The notes: generated by a model not told the origin, from the letters alone. A DNA stretch of 64,000 nucleotides from Planococcus halotolerans (GCF_003289955.1 NZ_QLZR01000002.1:1-64000); one strand, 5' to 3'; positions 16,219-25,424 are shown, counted from the first letter of the stretch. Numbers and translations are program-made.

Positions 16219-16980
16219 TTAGTGATTCATCTCAAAGTGAGATTCTTTCAATTCTCTTACAATAACCTCTGGATTTAGTTCCACTATTTTATTCGCCAAT
16301 GTTTTTACTCCGAAAATTTCAGTGAAAGTATGACTGCCAACCAGCAGGTTAATTCCTGCAAATTCTGCGTACTGGATGGTATATAAATTCGCTTCACCTG
16401 TTATGTATGTATCGCAGTCTTCATCGATTGCCTTTTGAATAATAGCCGAAGAATGACCAGCTCCTGTTAATACGCCAACCCTTCTCACTTCTTTTTGGTT
16501 GTTTTTCCATGAACGCACGGGTTCCTGTAACTTAGAGCGCATACTTTCGACTAATGTATCAAAGTTAAGTGGATTGCGATATTCTCCAACGCCCGGCATC
16601 TCGCCATCTTCTTCAGAGTAAGAAGAATATCTTAGAATCCTATCAATTTCTAAAGTCTCCATGAGCGATGTACAAGTTCCAAATTCAATAAAATCGAGTG
16701 GACCATGGATCCAAAAGTGACTGATATGATGTTCTTTCATCTTGCTTACACAGGTTTCTCTTAGGCCATAGAGGAAATCCCAAGCATCATGGTGGGTAAC
16801 TATCAAGTCCACACCATGCTGGATGGCTTTTTCTACTGTCTCTAGTGAAAGGTTCGTAGCATACCCTATTTTTTGAATGTCATCATTTGAAGTATTCGTA
16901 AATCCATATTCGTCATGTTCTTCTAATAACTTTGCACCAAAGAGTTTTTTAATTATTATTTCAAAGTCGCTTAAATTCAT
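16219..16980 (-). CDS. Nif3-like dinuclear metal-centre protein
   Basis: 253 residues with the NIF3/YbgI fold, which forms hexamers with two metals per subunit. Conserved metal-site segments are seen: VTHHDAWD (about 61-68), the central GVLTGAGHS (about 171-179), and NLLVGSHTFTE (about 216-226). Members have been proposed to act as GTP cyclohydrolase-like or phosphoesterase-like enzymes, but the role is unsettled. It is shorter than the YqfO type, lacking the inserted PII-like domain. Confidence 0.8.
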   Translation of the reverse strand: MNLSDFEIIIKKLFGAKLLEEHDEYGFTNTSNDDIQKIGYATNLSLETVEKAIQHGVDLIVTHHDAWDFLYGLRETCVSKMKEHHISHFWIHGPLDFIEFGTCTSLMETLEIDRILRYSSYSEEDGEMPGVGEYRNPLNFDTLVESMRSKLQEPVRSWKNNQKEVRRVGVLTGAGHSSAIIQKAIDEDCDTYITGEANLYTIQYAEFAGINLLVGSHTFTEIFGVKTLANKIVELNPEVIVRELKESHFEMNH

Positions 16981-17066
16981 TCGAATATCCCTACTATTCT
17001 TTTTTTTCTTAACTTTACCATATAGTTTTTATATGAGGGTATCTCGCAACAATGATCATTAATAGA

Positions 17067-17162
17067 AAAAAGAGGAAAAGCGGTGCTGATTTGCACTGCT
17101 CTTCCTCTTTGTATCTTGCCATTGAATTGTAACTACTTCTAATAAGCCGCTACATGTAAACT
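17067..17162 (-). repeat. Intergenic element copy F (hairpin plus tail)
   Basis: Hairpin AAAGAGGAA-GAGCAGTGC/GCGGTGCT-type at 17067-17110, then tail CTTCTAATAAGCCGCTACAT followed by GTAAACT ending at 17162. It lies between the Nif3-like gene and the next GNAT gene, and on the minus strand it follows the GNAT gene. Confidence 0.65.
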
Positions 17163-17172
17163 AAAAAGAAAA

Positions 17173-17721
17173 TTATACCTGCTCAGTTGGCCGTTCATGA
17201 GTCAGCACACTGTAAAGGAGAGAATCTCTCCACCCTTCTTTAAGTAACAAGGTTTCTCTCATTCTCCCTTCAAAAGACATGCCCGACTTCTCTAACACTT
17301 TTTGTGACCCAATGTTCTTAGGAGCACACGTAGCATAAATCCGGTGAAGATTCAGTTCGCTAAACCCAAATCCAATTACAACTTTAGCAACTTCTGTTGC
17401 AATTCCCATTCCCCAATAATCCGGGTTTAAAATATAACTAATTTCCCCTGTTTTATTACTGAAACTTCGAATATTAATCTCTCCAGAACCAATCATTACT
17501 TCATCTTCTTTATGAACAATAGCGAATGTAAATCTTGTTCTAGGCATTATTTGTGAATCATCAAGAACTTGTTTCACAAATTCTTTAGACTCCTCCTTAG
17601 AACTCGGCTCCCAGGTTTGGTGTTCAGAAACTTGTTCTTGAGATGCGTAATTATGTACTCCTACCCAATCACTTTCAATAAATTCTCTTAAATAGACCCT
17701 TTCCGTTTCGAGAGTTTTCAT
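17173..17721 (-). CDS. GNAT N-acetyltransferase (RimJ/YdaF-like)
   Basis: 182 residues from the ATG at 17721, with AGGAG about ten bases upstream; the longer TTG form to 17742 overlaps that site. The N-terminus METERVYLREF-type pattern (LETERVYLREF) and the loop WGMGIATEVAKVV (about 108-120) followed by LHRIYATCAPKNIGS are hallmarks of ribosomal-protein-type acetyltransferases. The actual substrate is not known. Confidence 0.82.
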   Translation of the reverse strand: MKTLETERVYLREFIESDWVGVHNYASQEQVSEHQTWEPSSKEESKEFVKQVLDDSQIMPRTRFTFAIVHKEDEVMIGSGEINIRSFSNKTGEISYILNPDYWGMGIATEVAKVVIGFGFSELNLHRIYATCAPKNIGSQKVLEKSGMSFEGRMRETLLLKEGWRDSLLYSVLTHERPTEQV

Positions 17722-17849
17722 TGCTTTTAAACTCCTATCCAATGAGATTTCTTTATTTTACCATTGAAAAATAAAATATTAATAAAACTACTAATATTTA
17801 AAATAACCATTCAAGTTCTGTATTTAAATTGTATGGCACTAGAATTGAT

Positions 17850-17872
17850 CCTTCGTAAAAGTACACTTTTAC
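17850..17872. repeat. Solo palindrome of the intergenic element (copy G)
   Basis: CTTCGTAAAAGTACACTTTT followed by AC, matching the palindromic end of the other copies. No hairpin or tail is recognisable next to it. It lies between the GNAT and MFS genes. Confidence 0.6.
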
Positions 17873-17922
17873 TGATAAAGTACGATTACTGATTGAAAGC
17901 ATTTTTTCTTTCTTTCGAATTA

Positions 17923-19173
17923 TTAAGTTGCACTGGTTACTACTAATTTTTTAGTTTCAGCTTTTTTACTGAATAAACCGGTATAAACAAGAAAAGTCCC
18001 CAACATCAGAATGCCTCCCATATAAACAGACATCATGCTGGGAATTAAATATGCGCCTAGAATAATCGTGGAACGCGCAATTAAGTCTGCACCGCTAAAA
18101 GAAATATTGGAAAATGCGGAGTAAGAACCTCTCTTGTCAATCGGCATCATATTAGCCTGCTCAGCGTTGCGAATCGGGGAATACATCAATTCACCCAAGG
18201 TCGCAACAATACTGAAGAGAAGAAGCAGGTACCAGGTGTCTGCAGAAGTCATTACAACATAACCGGCACTATAGATGACAAGCCCCCAAAAAAGGACTTT
18301 TTTATTGTTAAATCGGTCAGTGATCTTACTGATGAAGAATGTAAAGAATACTACCAAAAGCATATTCTGGATATTGAGTATACTCAGCATCCGGACCCCA
18401 CCGATTTCAAAACTTCCAATCGATACAGGATCAAAGCTTTCCGCTAGCCGGACTCCGATGTAGCTGTTCAGTGAGAATTCAGCAGCAAAGATAAACATTG
18501 ATCCTACTACGACTTTCACAAATGGCCGATCTTGAAACGCCACTTTATAGTTATGAAATAAATCAAGAAACACATTTTCATGCTGCTTTTTCAAATGGTA
18601 TTCCTGTTGATCATCCAGCCAGATGGCATAAGCAACCGGTAAGAAGGCTGATGTCAAAAATAATAGCAGAAATAACTCTACTTGATGATTGATATACAAT
18701 AACCCGCCTAATGCCGCACCAACAGCCAAGGAAAGATTGATTAACCAATAATCGATGGCATAGACCGCTTTCCGGTTTTCAGGTGTTGTGGAGTCGATTA
18801 TAATTGCCCGCATGGCCGGTCTTCCCAAACTGCTCGTGACGATGTACGCCACATAAGCTGCTGCAAACAACCAAATCCAATTAGCTGCCGGCATTAAACT
18901 GGCCGTCATAAAGAAGAAAAAGAGCGCACTCAGCGAAGAAGTCATAATCAAAACTTTTTTTCTGGGGAAACGATCCGAAATATACCCACCAATCAGATTA
19001 ACAAAAAATCCGACAAAGACAGTTCCTATTAAAAATAAACCTGCTGCCACTTTTCCTATTTCCTGTGCAAAAAACAAGGCCATGAATGGCATGACCGCCG
19101 ACGATACTCCTCTATTAAAAAACGAAGTAATCAAGCGGACTTTAATGTTGCGTGGATAGTCTTTCCATTTCAT
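17923..19173 (-). CDS. Major facilitator superfamily transporter
   Basis: 416 residues with about twelve membrane segments. The loop 2-3 motif GGYISDRFPRKK is intact. Likely a drug or metabolite exporter of the YttB/MdtH-like type. The start is set at 19173: the frame opens at 19191, but those first codons (GAG GGG GAA) are the ribosome binding site GGAGGGGG. It is divergent from an SgrR-like regulator across a 100-bp gap holding an inverted repeat, so that regulator probably controls it. Confidence 0.85.
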   Translation of the reverse strand: MKWKDYPRNIKVRLITSFFNRGVSSAVMPFMALFFAQEIGKVAAGLFLIGTVFVGFFVNLIGGYISDRFPRKKVLIMTSSLSALFFFFMTASLMPAANWIWLFAAAYVAYIVTSSLGRPAMRAIIIDSTTPENRKAVYAIDYWLINLSLAVGAALGGLLYINHQVELFLLLFLTSAFLPVAYAIWLDDQQEYHLKKQHENVFLDLFHNYKVAFQDRPFVKVVVGSMFIFAAEFSLNSYIGVRLAESFDPVSIGSFEIGGVRMLSILNIQNMLLVVFFTFFISKITDRFNNKKVLFWGLVIYSAGYVVMTSADTWYLLLLFSIVATLGELMYSPIRNAEQANMMPIDKRGSYSAFSNISFSGADLIARSTIILGAYLIPSMMSVYMGGILMLGTFLVYTGLFSKKAETKKLVVTSAT

Positions 19174-19222
19174 GTTGTATTCCCCCTCCATATTCTGTAT
19201 ATTAAACCAGACTCAAGAGAAG

Positions 19223-19257
19223 AAAAATGGACAATATTTGTAAAAACGTCCACTTTT
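19223..19257. promoter_or_regulatory. Operator-like inverted repeat between MFS and SgrR-like genes
   Basis: Arms AAAAATGGAC (19223-19232) and GTCCACTTTT (19248-19257), 9 of 10 bp complementary, are separated by 15 bases. The repeat sits in the divergent promoter gap, just before the ribosome binding site of the plus-strand gene. Confidence 0.5.
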
Positions 19258-19272
19258 AAAGGAGAAAAAATA

Positions 19273-20925
19273 ATGGAGAAACACTTATTAACGTTATGGA
19301 AAACCATCCCTTCCGGAAATGTGAAACACAAAGAAATAGCAAGCATCCTTGGTTTCAGCACCAAACAAACCTCTCGCTATATTAAAAAGTGGACAGCACA
19401 AGGCTGGTTAAGTTATACAGCTGGCCGCGGCAGAGGGAACTTTTCAAAATTGATCTGGCTGAAAAATGTGGAAGAGATTTATGAAGAGCAGCTAATGAAG
19501 ATAATCGAGCAAGAAGCTGTTGAAGAGAGTAGCAAGTATTTGCTGTACGATTGGTCGAGTGAAAGCAAGCTGCGGTTACTGAATCAATTCCGTTTAAAAT
19601 TCGGTTATTTTCAAAGTGCCGAAGAAGTTGATAAGTTGATCATCCCGAGGAAGTATCCATTGCTGACTTTGCACCCGATTGAAGCACTTGATATACAAAG
19701 TGCCAGTATGGTCGCCAATGTCTTTAATCGTCTGGTTTCAGTTGATGAGGCTGGTTCCATTACTCCGGAACTTGCCCATGCATGGGACGTGCAAGATACA
19801 CGGCTTCGATTCTATTTACATAAAGACGTAAAATTCCACGATGGCTCTCTGTTGACCGCTGAGGATGTAGTAACATGTATAGACCGGTTGCGTAATCATC
19901 CCTATTTCAAAACTCTGTGGGAGCCTGTCACGTCAGTGAAAGCTGTTGCTCCGCTGGTGGTTGACTTTCACTTTCCCGGCGGCTGCAGTTACTGTCTTCA
20001 AATGCTTGGGATGATGAATTCAAGTATTTACAAAGAAAGCAAAGGCAAAGTATTGGGCACCGGAGGTTTCTATGAAGCTGAGAACGTGGAAGGCAAAACG
20101 TCTTTAAAAGCCTTCAGCGATTACTTTCAAACAAGACCCTTGTTGGATGTAATTGATTTCGTCCAAGTGCCGAAAGACTTCGATATCATCTATCGTTCTG
20201 CCAGCCAAGCGAAAGAAGAAACCACATTTCAAGTGGAAAGTGATACGGGATTCGGCGTCGTTATTATGAATGCATTCCGCCCTTCACCTATCCAACACAA
20301 AGAAGTACGGGATTATGTGCATTATGTTATAGCGAAACACCGAAACGATATAGGTCATTACCACATACGAGCTTTGCCAAACTCGAAGAGCTGCTTAATT
20401 GGCCACAGCCAGGAGTATACCGCACAGGATGTTAAGCGTCCGCATTTTGATCAACCACTGGTCTTAAAAGCAATAAAAGACATCGAAAAACCAGCGGTCT
20501 GGTTAAAAGAGGCTCTGGAAAAAGAAGGCGTTCCCGTTAAAATGCAGTGGATGACTTATGCAGATAAACTTTTAGATCACGGAGAAGATCAACAAGCGGA
20601 TCTATTTATACACGGAGAAGTACTCGAAATGAATCAAAACTTCTCATTTTATTACTTTCTCAAGAACAGTAATTCACCTTTGACTGCCAACCTGGCCAAA
20701 AACAAGCAAATTCTTGCATGTCTTAATCAATACTCACAGACCCCTTTCGAAGATTGGACTTCTCTGAATTTACAAATTGAAAAGATGCTTTTGGAGTCAT
20801 CAATCATGATTCCCCTCTATTATGAAAAGCGTCAAATCCCTTTTTCGGCAGATTTGATGAATATTAAAATCAGCCACTTCGGCTATGTGGATTTCTCAAA
20901 TTTATGGGTAAAACCTAGCATTTAA
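19273..20925 (+). CDS. SgrR-like transcriptional regulator with solute-binding domain
   Basis: 550 residues. Residues 1-110 form an N-terminal winged helix (HKEIASILGFSTKQTSRYIKKW about 20-41). Residues 130-550 are a family 5 oligopeptide-binding-like domain (VFNRLVSVDEAGSITPELAHAW; VKFHDGSLLTAEDVVTCIDR). This is the SgrR architecture, where the binding domain senses a small ligand inside the cell; no signal peptide is present, consistent with that. It is the only confident complete plus-strand gene in the first 27 kb and is divergent from the MFS exporter, its likely target. AAAGGAG is well placed before the ATG. Confidence 0.88.
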   Translation: MEKHLLTLWKTIPSGNVKHKEIASILGFSTKQTSRYIKKWTAQGWLSYTAGRGRGNFSKLIWLKNVEEIYEEQLMKIIEQEAVEESSKYLLYDWSSESKLRLLNQFRLKFGYFQSAEEVDKLIIPRKYPLLTLHPIEALDIQSASMVANVFNRLVSVDEAGSITPELAHAWDVQDTRLRFYLHKDVKFHDGSLLTAEDVVTCIDRLRNHPYFKTLWEPVTSVKAVAPLVVDFHFPGGCSYCLQMLGMMNSSIYKESKGKVLGTGGFYEAENVEGKTSLKAFSDYFQTRPLLDVIDFVQVPKDFDIIYRSASQAKEETTFQVESDTGFGVVIMNAFRPSPIQHKEVRDYVHYVIAKHRNDIGHYHIRALPNSKSCLIGHSQEYTAQDVKRPHFDQPLVLKAIKDIEKPAVWLKEALEKEGVPVKMQWMTYADKLLDHGEDQQADLFIHGEVLEMNQNFSFYYFLKNSNSPLTANLAKNKQILACLNQYSQTPFEDWTSLNLQIEKMLLESSIMIPLYYEKRQIPFSADLMNIKISHFGYVDFSNLWVKPSI

Positions 20926-20965
20926 GGAGAAATGTTTTCTTTAAAAGTTAGTTTTACTGAATATG

Positions 20966-21050
20966 AAAAAAGAGAAAAGGTTTGGTCTAGCACCGCCTCT
21001 TCTCTCCATTTCTATTTGTTCAGCTTCCAATAAATTGGTGATATGTAATC
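20966..21050. repeat. Intergenic element copy H (hairpin plus tail)
   Basis: Hairpin AAAGAGAAAAGG / CCTCTTCTCT with a GGTCTAGCACC-type loop at 20969-21006, then tail AATTGGTGATATGTAATCC at 21031-21049. It lies between the convergent SgrR-like gene and the GNAT pseudogene and can terminate either. Confidence 0.65.
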
Positions 21051-21093
21051 CAATCATTCAACCTTAATGGTTCACCAAAACGGAGTTGAGTTA

Positions 21094-21537
21094 TTATAAA
21101 AATGCATCAAACAAAATCTTTTTAAAGTAAGTCGCCGATTCGCTATAGCCTATCGCTTTATAGAACTTGTCGGCTCTTCTCGTGGCTAACGCCATTAATT
21201 TTGAACCTCGGTTTTAAGATAGCTTTTCGGCTTCTTCCATCAAGTACTTTCCAATGTTTTGACCTCTATACTCTTCTGATACAAACAATTCCTCTACCCA
21301 ACTGATGGTACCATTCGCATAAAAAGCCGGATGGTGTAATACAAAAACATATCCGATCAATTCATGATCTTTTTCTGCAACAAGCAGATCTATATTGTTA
21401 TCTTCTACTAACGAATTGAAAACATTGGAAAAGTCTTCTTCGTTCACTTCAAAGCTTGTGGCCAAACTCTTTGCTAACGGATATAAATTGTTTCGATCTT
21501 CACCAACAGCTATTCTATAGATTACTTCAGTAGTCAT
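21094..21537 (-). pseudogene. GNAT acetyltransferase interrupted by one nonsense codon
   Basis: The frame begins at ATG 21537 (AAAGGAG upstream) and is collinear with the intact paralogue at 14041-14472. After MEEAEKLS a TAA at 21214-21216 replaces the Lys codon of the paralogue. The remaining 40 codons stay open in the same frame and still match (LMALATRRADKFYKAIGY, ESATYFKK) down to a stop at 21094-21096. Only one lesion is seen, so inactivation is recent, or the sequence carries an error. Confidence 0.85.
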
Positions 21538-21634
21538 AAAAAGCTCCTTTCTCCCATTCTGATAAAGCAATTTTGTATTCAAAATTTTTTCATTTAGCAG
21601 AAAACCAGTGATTGCATGGAGTGAGTCAATTTAT

Positions 21635-22294
21635 TTAAACATCACATGAATCTGACAGCAGGAACTTCAATTCAGACAAATCTTCGATCACAAAATCTGC
21701 TTGAGCCAATTCCTCTTCCTGGGCGAAATCGAACTTGCAGCCCACAGCGGTTAAGTGATTCGTTTTTGCTGCATTGATATCGGATAGCCGGTCGCCAATA
21801 ACTGCTCCATTCTTGATGCCATACTTTTGAATTATTGTGCCGACCAGTTGCCCTTTGTCCAGAGAAGCAATCTGTTGAATGCTGAAAGTTTCGGTAACCC
21901 AGCGGTCCAGCCGGTAGAATGCCACGATGGCAGACAAATAAGCTGTTAAGCCATTGCTAGCAATGTAGATGGCATGTCCTTCCTCTTTCAAGTGCGTAAA
22001 TAACTCCTCCACATTTGGATATAAGGCACCTTTCCCACTTTCGATGTTCTGAATCAACCTTTCATGAAAATAGTCATTTGCTTCTTCTCTTACTGGAAGT
22101 GAATGCTGAGGGAGCAACTCTTTCCAAACCTGGGGCAAGGGAACCCCCATGATTTTCCGGTATTTTTCAATTGGCGTACCGGAATCCCAGAGATTCAAAG
22201 TTCTTAAGCGGTCAAATGTATCGCCAAGAGCTAGTTCCAGAATCTTATTGGTTTGAAAAAGTGTGCCATCCATATCAAAAATGAATGAATTCAT
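21635..22294 (-). CDS. HAD-superfamily hydrolase (phosphoglycolate phosphatase-like)
   Basis: 219 residues. HAD motif I IFDMDGTLF has nucleophile Asp7 and acid Asp9; motif II is YIASNG (about 129-134); Lys of DKGQLVG and motif IV VIGDRLSDI follow. A four-helix cap lies between motifs I and II (subfamily IA). The start at 22294 has AAAGGAGG seven bases upstream; the longer frame to 22336 does not. The substrate is unknown. Confidence 0.85.
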   Translation of the reverse strand: MNSFIFDMDGTLFQTNKILELALGDTFDRLRTLNLWDSGTPIEKYRKIMGVPLPQVWKELLPQHSLPVREEANDYFHERLIQNIESGKGALYPNVEELFTHLKEEGHAIYIASNGLTAYLSAIVAFYRLDRWVTETFSIQQIASLDKGQLVGTIIQKYGIKNGAVIGDRLSDINAAKTNHLTAVGCKFDFAQEEELAQADFVIEDLSELKFLLSDSCDV

Positions 22295-22363
22295 AACTGC
22301 CTCCTTTATTGACATGAGACTCTCCAAATAAAGCATGTAACCACTGTGATGGTTTGCTATTAT

Positions 22364-22855
22364 TTAGCATCCCTTATGAAATATTAATAATTCTCCTTTT
22401 TTTCCCATCACTCTTATTCCCTTATCGATAAACCCGCTCTTCTTATAGACATGCTGAGCGAGTGTATTTTTGTGGTTCACGGCTAAGATAATTTCCTTTT
22501 TATCCGGGAAATTTCTCTTCACAAATGAATCCAATGCGAATAAGGACTCCTTGGCAATTCCTTTGCCCTGGAAATTAGCGTTGACGGAGTATCCTCTTAA
22601 TAAGATGGCATCGGGGTTATCACTATATGCTTTAACCCCTTCCCAACCCTGCAGCACAAAAAAACCCGCCGGCTCACCGTCATACAAGATGACGACCGGG
22701 TGTCTGGTACCATCAGTTTCGCATTCGGACACGGCTTTTAAAGGGACTGAAGCATAGCGGCTTTGTTCTTCTGATAAATGATAGTCACTTAGTTTCGATT
22801 TATAATATTCCTGATAGAAATCAAGAGCTACGATAGGTTCTCTTTGAATGGACAT
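22364..22855 (-). CDS. GNAT N-acetyltransferase
   Basis: 163 residues. The acetyl-CoA loop is NFQGKGIAKESL (about 97-108), followed by ILAVNHKNTLAQHVYKKSGF, a typical GNAT C-terminal half. AAAGGAG precedes the ATG at 22855; the upstream extension to 22891 is not supported. Unknown substrate. Confidence 0.82.
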   Translation of the reverse strand: MSIQREPIVALDFYQEYYKSKLSDYHLSEEQSRYASVPLKAVSECETDGTRHPVVILYDGEPAGFFVLQGWEGVKAYSDNPDAILLRGYSVNANFQGKGIAKESLFALDSFVKRNFPDKKEIILAVNHKNTLAQHVYKKSGFIDKGIRVMGKKGELLIFHKGC

Positions 22856-22982
22856 TGTTCTTCTCCTTTTGGCGTTAGGCGAATATTCCACCGCCTTTAC
22901 TAGATGTCTTAAACTTGATAAGTCTATTCAGTGGTTGGCTCATTCTTATAAAGTATTCATCTTTCTCGAGCTTCTTCCCTTT

Positions 22983-23006
22983 TGATAATGTTTCATATGT
23001 AAGCTA
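22983..23006. repeat. Intergenic tail motif (partial element)
   Basis: TGATAATGTTTCATATGTAA followed by GCT, preceded by a CTTCTTCCCTTT half-arm. This looks like a degraded copy of the recurring element downstream of the amidohydrolase/GNAT boundary. Confidence 0.4.
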
Positions 23007-23059
23007 ATATTTTTTCAACCGACAGTATACTTCATTAGATTTTTGAATTTCGAACTCTC

Positions 23060-23713
23060 TCAAGAAACAGAAACATATTCTACAGCCCTTAGTTCCGTGT
23101 CTAAAATGACGCTTCTCATATCATTTTTCAACATCAATACCTCTTTTCCGTTCTGATCGAAACCGTACGCAATCGGTATGGAAAACCCGCAATCTCGGTA
23201 GGAACCGTCCGAATGGCTAACGCCGATAACAAATGCTTTCTGTTCAATCGCTATTTTTCTGGCTTCGTCCGTCCATTCCGTAAATTGCTCTTCGCTAAAC
23301 ATCCCTACACCAATAGGATTAAAAATAATGTCTACTGGTTCTCGTCCCAGCCCCTTCAAGCCGAGGAAAATTTCTCTGCACAGAACGTATCCGAATTTCC
23401 TTCCCTCATCTTCAATCTTCGACGGAGCAAATAAACTGTCGGCCTCGGGTGTTTTTGCTCTTTCTAATAAGACTTTGCCATGTTGATTCACCATAAAAGC
23501 CCGGTCTTTATCATTCTCATCCTTGTATCCGCAAACGATATAAATGTTTGATTCTTTGGCTAGTTGGGACACAACCTCGAGTTTATCGGATTGAAAATAA
23601 CCCTCCGGGAATAGAATAACATCCACATTTGGGCGGTTTCCGGCTTCCCTTCTCATTGATTCCAAGGTATTTTCCCGATTGGGTTGTGCGATCAAAATCT
23701 TCACCTGCAACAC
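23060..23713 (-). CDS. Carbon-nitrogen hydrolase (nitrilase superfamily)
   Basis: About 215 residues, shorter than most nitrilase-superfamily enzymes (250-300). The Glu-Lys-Cys triad is visible: Glu37 (FPEG), Lys87 (RAKTPEA) and Cys112 (VLCREI). It probably hydrolyses a non-peptide C-N bond; the substrate is unknown. No ATG fits. The frame can start at GTG 23713, the following TTG, or GTG 23704, the last best spaced from AAGGA, so the first three residues are uncertain. It is followed 19 bp earlier on the same strand by a HAD gene, so the two may be co-transcribed. Confidence 0.78.
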   Translation of the reverse strand: MLQVKILIAQPNRENTLESMRREAGNRPNVDVILFPEGYFQSDKLEVVSQLAKESNIYIVCGYKDENDKDRAFMVNQHGKVLLERAKTPEADSLFAPSKIEDEGRKFGYVLCREIFLGLKGLGREPVDIIFNPIGVGMFSEEQFTEWTDEARKIAIEQKAFVIGVSHSDGSYRDCGFSIPIAYGFDQNGKEVLMLKNDMRSVILDTELRAVEYVSVS

Positions 23714-23732
23714 ATCCTTCGATTTTTTTGTT

Positions 23733-24311
23733 TCAACTAACAGAATGCTGATTTTGTATATCTAATGAAATCCATTCCACAGCTTCCAGTAAATCCTTAG
23801 CTACATAGTCTGGATCAATGCCCAACCAATGGCTGCGGTACTTCGTTAACGAGCCTTCGCCCCAGCCGGTTCTTACTAGCACCATTTTTGTTCCCGCTTT
23901 ACTTGCAGCCAGCATGTCCGAACCACCCGTATCCCCAACGATGTAACACGCTTCCAAATTCAGTCCATGCTCTTCTTTGGCTTGTAAAAGCAAACCAATA
24001 TTCGGTTTTTGACAAGTGCAACCTTCTTCCAGGTTATGGGGACAATAGTAGATACCATCCAGAAAAGCATCATGTCTTGCCAACTCTTCTTCCATAAGTT
24101 TAAATCCCTTTAATAATACCTTTTCGGTAAAAAAACCTCGCCCCACCCGGGTTTGGTTGGTAAATAAAAATACCTTGATCCCTAAATCGTTCAGCGTTTT
24201 GATAGCTACCGGCGCAAAATCATATAGTTGAAATTCGAAGGGGTGCATTCCTCCACCTGTTCCGCCAATGGTTCCATCCCTATCTAAAAATACAGCCCTC
24301 AAAACTGTCAT
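23733..24311 (-). CDS. HAD-IIIA phosphatase (HisB-N/GmhB-like)
   Basis: 192 residues. Motif I FLDRDGT has Asp10 and Asp12; motif II is FLFTNQ (about 48-53); a zinc loop has Cys90, His92, Cys98 and Cys100 (CPHN...GCTCQKP); motif IV is VGDTGGSD. This set is that of the histidinol-phosphatase/GmhB group acting on sugar or small phosphoesters. No histidine or heptose genes are nearby, so its substrate is open. It lies directly upstream of the carbon-nitrogen hydrolase gene. Confidence 0.85.
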   Translation of the reverse strand: MTVLRAVFLDRDGTIGGTGGGMHPFEFQLYDFAPVAIKTLNDLGIKVFLFTNQTRVGRGFFTEKVLLKGFKLMEEELARHDAFLDGIYYCPHNLEEGCTCQKPNIGLLLQAKEEHGLNLEACYIVGDTGGSDMLAASKAGTKMVLVRTGWGEGSLTKYRSHWLGIDPDYVAKDLLEAVEWISLDIQNQHSVS

Positions 24312-24499
24312 CCCCTTAGCTATTTTAATTTGTTTAAAGAGTTAGATGTTCTTCTAATAGGCAGTAAAAAATTTATTTAAAAAATAGTTCGAATCTTTCC
24401 ATACTTATTTTACCATTATTTACTTCTTGGATTTTAAAAACTATAAAAATTCAATTTCGATAAAAATATTTTATAGCAGTACTCTTTTCCAAAAAATAA

Positions 24500-24558
24500 A
24501 AAAAGGAAAGAAGCTCTGTTTACTTCTTCCCTTCCTATAATCTGATGATATGTAAACT
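24500..24558 (-). repeat. Intergenic element copy I (hairpin plus tail)
   Basis: Hairpin AGGAAAGAAG / CTTCTTCCCTTCCT (24503-24537), then tail ATAATCTGATGATATGTAAA at 24537-24556. On the minus strand the hairpin ends in TTTTTTTATTTTTT, an effective terminator for the TPR gene. Confidence 0.75.
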
Positions 24559-24578
24559 GGATGCCATGAATGCTTTAT

Positions 24579-25064
24579 TCACTTCCAAGTTTCATCCAGC
24601 TTATTTGAATAAAATTCAATAGCCTTTTTATACGATTGAATATCTTCATCAGTAGAAGTCTCCAGTAAGCATTGAAGAAGTATTTCCATCGCTTTTTGAT
24701 GCTCTTTCAGATTATAAAGTGTCATTGCAAAGAAATTTCTCATTGCATTATTTTTTGGAAAAAGCTCTATTCCTTTTAAAAAAGTCCTTTTTGATTCCTG
24801 GTATTTCCCCAGCGTTCTATATGTACTTCCTAATCCCAGTAGTGCACCTTCTAAGTCTTTTCCAGCTAATCCCAGAACAATCGCTTTCTCATAAAAAGGA
24901 ACTGCTTTTTCTTCTTCTCCTAATAAGTCAAAACTCCATGCACACTGGTAATTGATTTGTGGATCCTCGGGGTTTTTTTCTACTAGTTCTTTAATCAGAT
25001 TATTTGATTCTATTTGTTTCCCGGCTTCTCTTAATTTAATTGCTTCATCTAACATTTGTTCCAT
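24579..25064 (-). CDS. Tetratricopeptide-repeat protein
   Basis: 161 residues, nearly all TPR-type helices. Repeat-like units can be traced at about 1-32, 36-66 (QINYQCAWSFDLLGEEEKAVPFYEKAI), 72-104 (ALLGLGSTYRTLGKYQESKRTF) and 107-140. It probably mediates protein contacts. Similar single-gene TPR proteins are common in Bacillus. No signal peptide. Confidence 0.78.
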   Translation of the reverse strand: MEQMLDEAIKLREAGKQIESNNLIKELVEKNPEDPQINYQCAWSFDLLGEEEKAVPFYEKAIVLGLAGKDLEGALLGLGSTYRTLGKYQESKRTFLKGIELFPKNNAMRNFFAMTLYNLKEHQKAMEILLQCLLETSTDEDIQSYKKAIEFYSNKLDETWK

Positions 25065-25085
25065 TAGATCATCTCCTACCCTTCC

Positions 25086-25424
25086 TCAGGTAAAAATTCC
25101 TTTTGCATAATCTATAACAATATTTTGAAGAACTAAAAAAAGCAACCAACCACCTACGCCTAAGGCAATGGAAAGAAACAGATGAACGGAATTTTGCAGA
25201 GCGATATAGACGATGACCAACAAAACAGCCGTTGCTGGAAACCCCCACAGCACACCTAATGCAAACTTGCTTAAGGTAGCAGTCTGCTCACCCTGAACGT
25301 ACAACCAAATGATGCTCAGCAAACTCACAAGTGGAAGAGCTGCTACTATCCCGCCATATGAAGGAAATCTCCTGGAAATCTCTGTTACGATAGCGATTAC
25401 AATTGCAGAAGCGATAATCTTCAT
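25086..25424 (-). CDS. DUF3147-like membrane protein
   Basis: 112 residues from ATG 25424, or 116 from ATG 25436. Four predicted membrane segments cover almost the whole length. It resembles the DUF3147 family of small membrane proteins of unknown role. It begins within or next to the end of the MarR gene (stop at 25427), so the two are translationally coupled, and the MarR protein probably controls both. Confidence 0.7.
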   Translation of the reverse strand: MKIIASAIVIAIVTEISRRFPSYGGIVAALPLVSLLSIIWLYVQGEQTATLSKFALGVLWGFPATAVLLVIVYIALQNSVHLFLSIALGVGGWLLFLVLQNIVIDYAKGIFT

